Below, piece by piece: positions 28,204-36,050 of a stretch of DNA of 36,050 nt (within the stretch, counting starts at the first letter, position 1; each line of letters starts with the position of its first letter). Under the pieces are notes generated by a model, which saw only the letters and a program-made list of their open reading frames with translations, was not told the origin of the DNA and did no database searches. The translations under genes and the position numbers were made by a program. The DNA is taken from positions 1-36,050 of the forward strand of contig SLDF01000036.1 in assembly GCA_007125435.1 (NCBI GenBank). Direction: 5' to 3'. This stretch comes from Saprospiraceae bacterium (lineage in GTDB: Bacteria > Bacteroidota > Bacteroidia > Chitinophagales > Saprospiraceae).

Positions 28204-28411
28204 GGGCGTGTCCCAACGGGCCGGGCTATCCGCTTGTATTCACAGGTCTACCATAGAGTGTCGCTGCTGTTTTGAGTGGCTTCCGTCCTGTCGCCCCTCC
28301 CTACAGCGCTCCACTAACTATGCTATTCCTGTTCATATCGCTAACCCGGTTTATGTGTTGGAAAATCGTAATAGATTTTCCAATGCATAAAACGGGTTCA
28401 ATCCCTCACGC
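28204..28411 (+). repeat. Dispersed structured repeat (family R3), copy 2, carrying a nested R4 hairpin
   Basis: GGGCGTG...GGGCTATCCGCTTGTATTCACAGGTCTACCATAGAGTGTCGCTGCTG...ATCCCTCACGC; hairpin 28343-28398 AACCCG..TTTATG..TTGGAAAATC-gtaata-GATTTTCCAA..CATAAA..CGGGTT. Confidence 0.75.
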
Positions 28412-28468
28412 AGTAGAGAGTTTTTAGCTTCAAGCTTCAAGCTACAAGTTGCTAATTAGATGTATTTT

Positions 28469-28625
28469 GTTTACGCCTGAGTTCAGCATTCGCCTCACTC
28501 CGGCTGTTTATGCAAACGATCGGCTATCGCCTCCGTTTGCTGTTTACGCTACAAGCACTCCGTGCTCTCCGCTGTTTATGCTTGAAGATGACAAGAAGCT
28601 TTCAAGTCTTATCTGGATATAATCT
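28469..28625 (+). repeat. Composite structured repeat (family R2), fourth, truncated copy
   Basis: gctgtttatgcaaacgatcggctatcgcctccgtttgctgtttacgctacaagcactcYgtgctctccgctgttta nearly identical to ~286-361, followed by the start of the R2 core. Confidence 0.75.
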
Positions 28626-28794
28626 CGTGATATGAATTTTTATTCTATTTAAGCCGTAATGGAAATCGCGAATGTAGAAAGCGGGTTTAACTGTAATTTG
28701 ATTTATTAAAAGCAGGAAGGAGAAATCACTTGAAACGTAAATTGGTTGATTTTTCTGAGAGAGGACTGTAGTCAGTTCTACAAATAGGGCATCC

Positions 28795-30075
28795 CTATGG
28801 TATAATTTGCTCCAAAACACCATCTCTAAGACGACTAATTTTTGACCTGTCGGATTGCAGACGCCACTTCACGTGATAGATCAATGACCACAGCTTCTCC
28901 ATGTAAATGGCTCCAGCCCAGCCCAGGATGGGGCCTGCAATTACAAGCCCCAGCCACTCGTACTTTCCTGATGACAGGCTCCATATAACTAAGGCCAGGT
29001 AGAGAGCCAAAGTGAATATCATTAATGACGCCATCCGCACTGCGGTATAAAACTCAATGCTCCTTCTGAACTTTGTACCCAGCCATAGCGATAAGGTGAA
29101 AGGCAAGCTATGTAAAAGCACACCGACAATTCCAATGGGCGATAATAACATCCATAGCCAGGTGTACGAGTCTGGGCGCTCTAGATTTTTTAGATAATAA
29201 TGGGGTATATTTGACGGGTAGCTGGCTTTGAGCTTGTTGACACTTTCTGTGATGGTGGATGTCTCTTCCTTAGTCCAGGTATTGACCCGGTCCGCCAGTT
29301 GGTGATCCCTGACGAATCTTTGGTTATCCGACTTTAGGGTCGGTATAGCACCATAAGGCTCGATACTATTGACAATATCCATAAGGTCATTGTAGAGCGG
29401 TTCTCTTTCTTTATCGACGATCTCAATGACCAGTGGCCGGATAGCGTCTTCAATACTCCGGGTAAGATTGTTGACAGCAGCACTGGCGTCTTGGCGATAA
29501 TCCTCCCAGAAGTCCTCTACTTTTATGGGCTGGCCTACATTGACCATGACCTCGCGTCTGTAGCGGTCACCGTGGGTATAATTAACACCTACGGGTAATA
29601 TGTAGAAATCTTCTTGTTGCCCTTTTGTCTCAATGGTACCAAGCGCTAGTCTGGCCGTACCTTTTTTGATGGGCCTTAGTCTTTTCTCCAGAATACATAG
29701 GCCCTCAGAAAAAATTACGATGGCCTCATTCTCATCAAGCTTATTGTAGCATGCCTCGAATGTCTCATTGTTGCGCTTCAGGCTTTTATAGCCATCTCTG
29801 ATTCTGTAGATGGGTATTTGATTGGTCTGTCTGAGCAGCCAGGCAATTATGACGTTTTCAAATACATCACCCCTTACCAAAAAGTGTAGCCGCCGCTTAA
29901 AGTGCGTGGCAAAAATAACGGGCTCAGCAAAAGAATTGGGGTGGTTACTGGCTATGATCAGCGGCCCATCCATGGGCACTTTACTTCTTCCTTTGATGTG
30001 CAGCTTCCTAAAGTAAATTTGTATTGTTACTTTTGCAAAGGGTCTGAAGATGGGATATAAGATACCGGATGCCAT
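28795..30075 (-). CDS. PlsC-like 1-acylglycerol-3-phosphate acyltransferase family protein
   Basis: GPLIIASNHPNSFAEP (NHxxxxD-like region) and FSEGLCI..RPIKKGTARLAL motifs; start chosen at MASGILYPIFRPF rather than the longer ORF, which overlaps miaA. Confidence 0.75.
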   Translation of the reverse strand: MASGILYPIFRPFAKVTIQIYFRKLHIKGRSKVPMDGPLIIASNHPNSFAEPVIFATHFKRRLHFLVRGDVFENVIIAWLLRQTNQIPIYRIRDGYKSLKRNNETFEACYNKLDENEAIVIFSEGLCILEKRLRPIKKGTARLALGTIETKGQQEDFYILPVGVNYTHGDRYRREVMVNVGQPIKVEDFWEDYRQDASAAVNNLTRSIEDAIRPLVIEIVDKEREPLYNDLMDIVNSIEPYGAIPTLKSDNQRFVRDHQLADRVNTWTKEETSTITESVNKLKASYPSNIPHYYLKNLERPDSYTWLWMLLSPIGIVGVLLHSLPFTLSLWLGTKFRRSIEFYTAVRMASLMIFTLALYLALVIWSLSSGKYEWLGLVIAGPILGWAGAIYMEKLWSLIYHVKWRLQSDRSKISRLRDGVLEQIIP

Positions 30076-30106
30076 ATTTACTAAAATATTAAAGCAAAAA
30101 TAGACT

Positions 30107-31033
30107 TTGTCAACAAGTAAACAAGAAAAACACAAACTCTTCGTCATATGTGGACCAACGGCTGTAGGAAAGACAGCCCTGTCTATTGCACTCGCAGAGA
30201 AATATAATACAGAGATCATATCGGCTGATAGTCGCCAGTTTTACAAAGAAATGGATGCCGGCACCGCCAAGCCTTCGGCTCGCGAACTGATAGCCGTAAA
30301 GCATCACTTTATTAATTCCCTGTCGATCCATCAGGAGTATAGTGCCGGCCAATACGAGCGAGATGCTCTAGCTATCCTCGATAAGTTGTTCACTCGTCAC
30401 CAAGTCGTCTTTGCGGTGGGCGGATCCGGGCTTTATTTGAAAGCACTGACAGAAGGCCTTAATGATTTTCCGGACATTCCTCAGCATATCGTTGACTCAC
30501 TTAACGACGAAGTGCAGATAGATGGTTTAGGTAACCTTGCACTTGAACTCTCGGAGAGAGACCCCGAGTACTTTGCTATTGTAGACAAAGATAATCCTCA
30601 CCGGGTGATCAGGGCATTGTCTGTGATCAGAGCTACCGGCCAGACCTTTTCCAGCTTTAGGGTTGCCGACCCCATGGAGCGCCCATTTGATATCCATTAC
30701 ATCAGACTCGGACTCGATAGAGAAGCACTGTATGCCAGAATCAACAACCGGGTCAATGATTTTCTGGATAATGGACTCATAGAAGAGTGCAGACTGCTCT
30801 ATCCATATCGCAACTTAAAGTCTTTGCAGACTGTAGGCTATACAGAGGTGTTTGATTATTTCAATGGCTTGTATCCAAGTCTGGAGGTGGCTATAGATAA
30901 GATCCGTCAGCATACCAGAAATTATGCTAAAAGACAAGAGACATGGCTCCGCAAACACGTTCAAGAACCCATATATTCGCCGCTGCAAAAAGATAGAATT
31001 GTAGAAGAAGTAGCTCTTATTTTGAATGACTAA
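30107..31033 (+). CDS. miaA: tRNA dimethylallyltransferase
   Basis: VICGPTAVGKTALSIALA P-loop, EIISADSRQFYKEMDAGTAKP, VGGSGLYLKAL; TTG start. Confidence 0.95.
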   Translation: MSTSKQEKHKLFVICGPTAVGKTALSIALAEKYNTEIISADSRQFYKEMDAGTAKPSARELIAVKHHFINSLSIHQEYSAGQYERDALAILDKLFTRHQVVFAVGGSGLYLKALTEGLNDFPDIPQHIVDSLNDEVQIDGLGNLALELSERDPEYFAIVDKDNPHRVIRALSVIRATGQTFSSFRVADPMERPFDIHYIRLGLDREALYARINNRVNDFLDNGLIEECRLLYPYRNLKSLQTVGYTEVFDYFNGLYPSLEVAIDKIRQHTRNYAKRQETWLRKHVQEPIYSPLQKDRIVEEVALILND

Positions 31034-31061
31034 TCCCCATCTCATTAACCGGATTTAATTT

Positions 31062-33191
31062 ATGTTGAATGACAAACATTTTTCCTATCTGTCTGATGCA
31101 CAGGGCGTGCCGACAAAGGCGATCAAAGCAGTATTCCAATTGTTTGAAGATAAGGCGACTATTCCATTCATTGCCAGATACCGAAAAGAGGCTACAGGCA
31201 GCCTGGACGAAGTAGTACTCGAAAGCATATGGAAGGGTATCCAGCAACTAAAAGATCTGGAGAGGCGTAAACAAACGGTACTGTCCACCATTGAGGAGCA
31301 GGGTAAGCTTTCTGCAGTGCTTAAAGACAAAATTGTTAATTGTCTTTCACCCAGCTTGCTGGAAGACCTTTATTTGCCTTATAAACCTAAACGAAAAACA
31401 AGAGCATCTGTCGCTAGAGAGAATGGCTTAGAGCCACTGGCAGAGCGCATATTCGTCCATCAAAATATACAGCCTCATATCATTGCCAAACAATACAGAG
31501 GGAAATCCTATGAAGACTCGGAAGCCGTGCTTCAGGCAGCCAGAGACATTATAGCAGAGTGGATCGCAGAAGATAACCATTGTCGCAGTGCACTGAGACA
31601 AGTCTTTGAGAAACACAGTGTCATCAGCGCTAAACTGGTAAAAGGAAAAGAAGAGCAAGGTCAAAAATACAGAGACTACTTTGATTATAATGAAAAACTG
31701 AGCCGTTGTCCATCCCATCGTTTGTTGGCCATCAGACGTGCAGAATCAGAGGGGATTCTCAAAGTGAAGATACAACCTGATCAAGACCGCACTATACCTA
31801 TTATCATAAGACAGGTCAACATCAAAAATGGTCCATGCAAGCCCCAGATTTTAATGGCTATAGAAGATGCCTACAAGCGATTACTGTTACCGGGCATTGA
31901 GACCGAGTTTAAAAACAGTAGTAAAGCAAAAGCGGATCAGGTCGCCATCTCTGTCTTTAGAGAAAACCTTAAGCAGCTTTTGCTTCAACCACCCTTGGGC
32001 AATAAGACGGTTTTAGCATTAGATCCGGGATTCAGGACAGGCTGCAAAGTCGTCGTATTAAATGATATTGGTGAATTGTGTGAGGATACAGTTGTTTATC
32101 CTCACCCTCCTCAAAGTCAAGTGCACAAAAGCCAAGATGTCTTAATGGCGCTTATTGCTAAATACAAGGTTGAAGCCATAGCCATTGGCAACGGTACCGC
32201 CGGTCGTGAGACCATGAAGTGGGTCAGTGAGACACTCAAGGATGCCAACATCAAGATATTTATGGTCAATGAAGCCGGAGCTTCTGTGTATTCTGCTTCA
32301 AAAGTCGCACGCGAAGAGTTTCCCAATAAGGATGCTACCGTGAGAGGTGCCGTCAGTATAGGCAGACGATTAATGGACCCACTGGCAGAACTGGTCAAGA
32401 TAGATGCCAAGAGCATAGGTGTAGGTCAATACCAACACGATGTCGACCAAAGACAGCTCAAAGAAGGTCTCGATCAGACAGTCGTCAATTGTGTTAATGC
32501 CGTTGGTGTCAATCTCAATACGGCGAGTAAACACCTGTTATCTTATGTTTCTGGCCTGGGACCTACTCTCGCCCAGAATATCGTAGATTACCGACAAGCG
32601 TATCAATCCTTCAAGACGCGCAAGGAGCTTCTCAAGGTTAAGCGTCTCGGTGAAAAAGCCTATGAGCAATGTGCAGGCTTCCTAAGAATCGTTAATGGTG
32701 AACAACCTCTAGATGCCACAGCCATTCACCCGGAGCGGTATGGACTTGTAAACAAAATGGCCAAAGACCTGAATATATCTGTAATGCAGTTGATAGGTAA
32801 TCCTGACGTGGCAAATAAGATTGATCCCGCTATATATATCCGACCTGATACTGGAAGAGAAACGATTGAGGATATACTTAAAGAGCTGAAGAAACCAGGA
32901 CTGGATATCAGAGGCGAAGCTGATACATTTCAATTTGCTGAGGTCTATGATATAAATGACCTTGAAGTTGGTATGACCCTGCCGGGTAAAATTACCAACC
33001 TTACCAATTTTGGTGCATTTGTAGACATAGGCATCAAGCAAGACGGTATGATACACATCTCCCAGATGGCCGATAGATTTGTTTCTAATCCATCAGAAAT
33101 CGTCAGCCTGGGACAAAGTGTCCATGTACGAGTATTGGATGTCGACACCCCACGTCACCGCATTCAGTTGCAACTCATATCGGCCACATAA
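31062..33191 (+). CDS. tex: Tex-like S1 RNA-binding protein
   Basis: IPFIARYRKEATGSLDE, DLYLPYKPKRKTRA, ALDPGFRTGCKVVV, C-terminal S1 domain (GMTLPGKITNLTNFGAFVDIGIKQDGMIHISQ). Confidence 0.93.
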   Translation: MLNDKHFSYLSDAQGVPTKAIKAVFQLFEDKATIPFIARYRKEATGSLDEVVLESIWKGIQQLKDLERRKQTVLSTIEEQGKLSAVLKDKIVNCLSPSLLEDLYLPYKPKRKTRASVARENGLEPLAERIFVHQNIQPHIIAKQYRGKSYEDSEAVLQAARDIIAEWIAEDNHCRSALRQVFEKHSVISAKLVKGKEEQGQKYRDYFDYNEKLSRCPSHRLLAIRRAESEGILKVKIQPDQDRTIPIIIRQVNIKNGPCKPQILMAIEDAYKRLLLPGIETEFKNSSKAKADQVAISVFRENLKQLLLQPPLGNKTVLALDPGFRTGCKVVVLNDIGELCEDTVVYPHPPQSQVHKSQDVLMALIAKYKVEAIAIGNGTAGRETMKWVSETLKDANIKIFMVNEAGASVYSASKVAREEFPNKDATVRGAVSIGRRLMDPLAELVKIDAKSIGVGQYQHDVDQRQLKEGLDQTVVNCVNAVGVNLNTASKHLLSYVSGLGPTLAQNIVDYRQAYQSFKTRKELLKVKRLGEKAYEQCAGFLRIVNGEQPLDATAIHPERYGLVNKMAKDLNISVMQLIGNPDVANKIDPAIYIRPDTGRETIEDILKELKKPGLDIRGEADTFQFAEVYDINDLEVGMTLPGKITNLTNFGAFVDIGIKQDGMIHISQMADRFVSNPSEIVSLGQSVHVRVLDVDTPRHRIQLQLISAT

Positions 33192-33338
33192 TTACCGTGT
33201 GGTTCACGTGAACAGTGATATTTTCTCTTTAAATCACTTTCTTAGTTAATGGTTTGTTAACTCACATATCGCATGAAACAACCAATAAAAACCTTGCGTT
33301 AATGTAGTCGTAATCATCTAATAAAAACCTAATTTACT

Positions 33339-34481
33339 ATGAAACAATTAAGTTATTTGATAATAGCTGGCGTTCTTGGGGGACTTGTAGTTTTAGGTGG
33401 TTCACACCTACTAACTAAAAACAACCAACAAGACATTGAAGAAAAGCCATTTGTGAGGATGGCAACAAATAACTCGGTTAATCTACCTTCATTTGATTTT
33501 ACCGAAGCCACATCCAGAACGCTGGATGGCGTTGTACACATCAAAGCTAAAGAAAGTCAGGAAAAAGCCATGCAGAGAAGACAGCAAAGACGAAGTCCAT
33601 TTAGCTTCTTTTTTGATGATGACTCATTTTTCTTTGGCGAGCCTAGAAGAAGACAAGGGACAGGTTCAGGTGTGATTTTGACAAAAGATGGATATATTGT
33701 AACCAATAATCACGTCATTGAGTTTGCTGATGAAGTGGAAGTGACCTTGCATGATAATAGACGTTTTGACGCGGAGATTATAGGTAGAGATCCTCAATCA
33801 GATATTGCTGTTTTAAAGGTTGATGCCAATGACTTAGCTCCCGTGTCACTGGGTGACAGCGATGAGATTAAAGTTGGCGAATGGGTACTGGCAGTAGGCA
33901 ACCCCTTCAACTTGACATCAACTGTGACAGCAGGTATTGTGTCAGCTAAGTCTAGAAGTCTGGGTGTAAACAGAAATCAAGGCGCCATAGAGTCTTTTAT
34001 CCAAACCGATGCTGCTGTAAATCCAGGAAATTCCGGAGGGGCACTCGTTGACAAAGATGGAAACTTAGTAGGAATCAATACAGCGATTGCCTCACAGACT
34101 GGTAGCTTTGCAGGTTATTCGTTTGCCATTCCGGTTAACATTGCCATCAAGATTGTTGATGACATCATTCAGTATGGCAGTTATCAGAGGGCTTATCTTG
34201 GAATTGGTATCACTAATCTTGACGGAGACTTTGCCAATGAATTGGGTGTAAACTTTACTACTGGTGTTGTTGTTATGGATGTATACGATGGAGGTTCAGC
34301 CCAGTATGGGGGATTATTGCCAAATGATATCATTACAAAAGTTGATACGCACACTATAAAGAATGTACCTGAGTTACAAGAGATAATTGGAAGATACAAA
34401 GTGGGTGAAACCATCGAAGTATATATTAACAGGAGAGGAAAAGAGATAGTGCTGCCAATCACATTAAGGTCAGCCTCATAA
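33339..34481 (+). CDS. HtrA/DegP-like trypsin-family serine protease with one PDZ domain
   Basis: GTGSGVILTKDGYIVTNNHVIEFADEV (His), DIAVLKV (Asp), QTDAAVNPGNSGGALVD (Ser), then a PDZ domain. Confidence 0.93.
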   Translation: MKQLSYLIIAGVLGGLVVLGGSHLLTKNNQQDIEEKPFVRMATNNSVNLPSFDFTEATSRTLDGVVHIKAKESQEKAMQRRQQRRSPFSFFFDDDSFFFGEPRRRQGTGSGVILTKDGYIVTNNHVIEFADEVEVTLHDNRRFDAEIIGRDPQSDIAVLKVDANDLAPVSLGDSDEIKVGEWVLAVGNPFNLTSTVTAGIVSAKSRSLGVNRNQGAIESFIQTDAAVNPGNSGGALVDKDGNLVGINTAIASQTGSFAGYSFAIPVNIAIKIVDDIIQYGSYQRAYLGIGITNLDGDFANELGVNFTTGVVVMDVYDGGSAQYGGLLPNDIITKVDTHTIKNVPELQEIIGRYKVGETIEVYINRRGKEIVLPITLRSAS

Positions 34482-34516
34482 AGATATTTAAGAAGTAGGT
34501 GTTTATAGTTAGATGG

Positions 34517-34561
34517 AACGTCCGTCTCCCTTCTCAAGGGAGCGGGCGTTTTTCTTTTTTA
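34517..34561. terminator. Intrinsic terminator between convergent genes
   Basis: AACGtCCGtCTCCCTtctcAAGGGAGcGGgCGTT followed by TTTTCTTTTTT. Confidence 0.85.
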
Positions 34562-34566
34562 TGTAT

Positions 34567-35547
34567 TTATACGCCTTTACCTGAAAGAGTAGCGACGGTT
34601 TCAATGAGTTTGTTTTTATATTTTATCAGTCTGAAATAAGGGTGTATCTTAGCTCCAAAGCTTAGAAATACAGGAGCTACACCCTCTAACATACTGCCTT
34701 CAAAATCCAAAGTCTGCACACGTCCGGCATAAATCTGAATGACATGCCAATACAGTAAATTCAAAGCGCCTACATTCCCCAAGGATCGATCGACCCCACT
34801 GATTAAAACATAGACCTTCTCTTCGTCGCTAAATACCATGACACCGGCATAGACGCTTTCTCTATCGTCTACGGCCAGATGAATAGAAGCGCTTTGTCTT
34901 TCTGCTGCTGCATGGTAGAGCTTTTTCAAAAACGACCTTGGAATGGGAGAGTGACCTTCCTGATGCGCGAAAGATTTATTATGGATATCGTATAGCTTAT
35001 CAGGGTCAGTTGATGATATCACTTTTAGCTGGCGTTCAGCCTTCCTGATGTTTGTCCGTATATTACCTTTGAATTGTTCAAAGCATTTTTGAGGATCACT
35101 AATGTCTTCTATCAGAAAAGTGTATCTAATGCTCTGTCTATAGCCTTGCCATGTAAATGGCAAACTATCATCTATATCTGTGCTAGTCTGAATTATTGAT
35201 AAAGCTGCATGAGGCAGTGCGCTGACTAATGCGGTCTGGATTTCCCAACGCTGCATCTTTGTTTTGATGTATGTGCGCCGATCATCTTCTGGTAGACCTA
35301 TCCATGGACCTGAATAAGCTGTCATTAATGGTGGTAAGATCACAGACATGCCATAATATTTTTTTAAAACAAATGGCAGTGCACCTGTAACAGTGCCATC
35401 ATCTGATTGCACGATAACAGCTGACCATTCAGCACCATCGCTTACTATATCCAGCCACCAGTCCGACATGTACAGTGGCAAACCTGCCTGCTCAGAAGCC
35501 CAGCTGCGGTATTTGGCCTTGTCGACTGTTGCACTGTATTTTGACAT
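34567..35547 (-). CDS. FemAB/GNAT-like acetyltransferase-fold protein
   Basis: Length and motifs (FKGNIRTNIRKAERQL, HNKSFAHQEG, SGVDRSLGNVGALNLLYWHVI, LDFEGSMLEGVAPVFLSFGAK) typical of the BioF2-like/FemAB type. Confidence 0.7.
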   Translation of the reverse strand: MSKYSATVDKAKYRSWASEQAGLPLYMSDWWLDIVSDGAEWSAVIVQSDDGTVTGALPFVLKKYYGMSVILPPLMTAYSGPWIGLPEDDRRTYIKTKMQRWEIQTALVSALPHAALSIIQTSTDIDDSLPFTWQGYRQSIRYTFLIEDISDPQKCFEQFKGNIRTNIRKAERQLKVISSTDPDKLYDIHNKSFAHQEGHSPIPRSFLKKLYHAAAERQSASIHLAVDDRESVYAGVMVFSDEEKVYVLISGVDRSLGNVGALNLLYWHVIQIYAGRVQTLDFEGSMLEGVAPVFLSFGAKIHPYFRLIKYKNKLIETVATLSGKGV

Positions 35548-35718
35548 ATGGCAATATTACAGACTTAATTTGACCTATACAATAAAACAGACACAAGTAA
35601 GAACAACCATTAAGCGAACATTTAGATAAACGGAAGCCCTTATTAAGGGTAGCCGTCAGAAAATCTACTCAAATTTAGATTTGGTGTATTTTTTAGTCTA
35701 TCTTGTCGCATGATGACA

Positions 35719-35762
35719 TTTAACCCTCTTTACGAATTTTTCAATGCATAATTCGTGTTAAA
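35719..35762 (-). repeat. Palindromic repeat (family R4), short form, inverted relative to 28144-28183
   Basis: Minus strand TTTAACACGAATTATGCATTGAAAAATTCGTAAAGAGGGTTAAA aligns with 28144-28183. Confidence 0.5.
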
Positions 35763-35890
35763 CATAGCAAGTGAGTGTCTGTCATACTAAATTTTAAATG
35801 AAAAGAATGGATTGGGGTTGGTATTAAAGCTTTTTCCAATTCTGGTAAACAGTTGAAGAGTGCATTTCAAAATGTCGTATTTCTGGTCTC

Positions 35891-36050
35891 GCATCAGCGC
35901 TGCGCAACAGTGGCGACCCTAAGGGAGCCAGACCGGATGGAACGAATGTGGAAGCCGGGCCGACCGTTCAGGGAGCTGTGAAACGAGTCTGAAAATAGCC
36001 GTCGTATGATCTAAGTCGAAGCTATTTTGAGTGAGATCGAAGAATAAAAA
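35891..36050 (+). repeat. Divergent R1-like element, possibly running off the window end
   Basis: GCATCAGCGCTGCGCAACAGTGGCGACCCTAAGGGAGCCAGACC resembles the start of R1 copy 1; contains AAAATAGC...GCTATTTT inverted repeat. Confidence 0.5.

Noticed and set aside
30076-30219. N-terminal 48-aa extension of the acyltransferase ORF
   Set aside because: Overlaps the miaA start on the opposite strand; the internal Met (30075) gives a more typical N-terminus.
1-36050. tRNA or rRNA genes
   Set aside because: No recognisable rRNA segments or convincing tRNA cloverleaf seen by eye; a tRNAscan/Infernal run would be needed for certainty.

Overview
The window is from a Bacteroidota-type genome (lipoprotein signals, T9SS C-terminal sorting domains, SusR/Y_Y_Y-like regulator). 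The main feature is a compact co-directional operon (about 1.5-18.7 kb, + strand) that appears dedicated to beta-1,3/1,6-glucan (laminarin-like) use. It encodes a GH-A-clan glycosidase domain fused to a predicted outer-membrane beta-barrel, a lipoprotein with repeated CBM-like modules, a GH16 lipoprotein, a large phosphorylase resembling GH149 beta-1,3-glucan phosphorylases, a GH17-like lipoprotein, a GH30 lipoprotein, a GPH/MFS sugar transporter fused to a C-terminal GH17-like domain, a second stand-alone GH17-like protein without a signal peptide, and a T9SS-secreted CBM-like protein. It ends at a clear intrinsic terminator and is followed by a membrane-anchored LuxR/HTH regulator. No SusC/SusD pair is present in the window. 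Downstream are a T9SS protein, a response regulator-histidine kinase-porin operon, an uncharacterised membrane protein, a PlsC-like acyltransferase, miaA, a Tex-like protein, an HtrA-like protease and a FemAB/GNAT-like protein. Intergenic regions carry several families of dispersed structured repeats whose hairpin stems differ in sequence but keep complementarity. One sits inside the glucan operon. Everything here comes from reading the sequence and supplied ORFs; no homology search was run.
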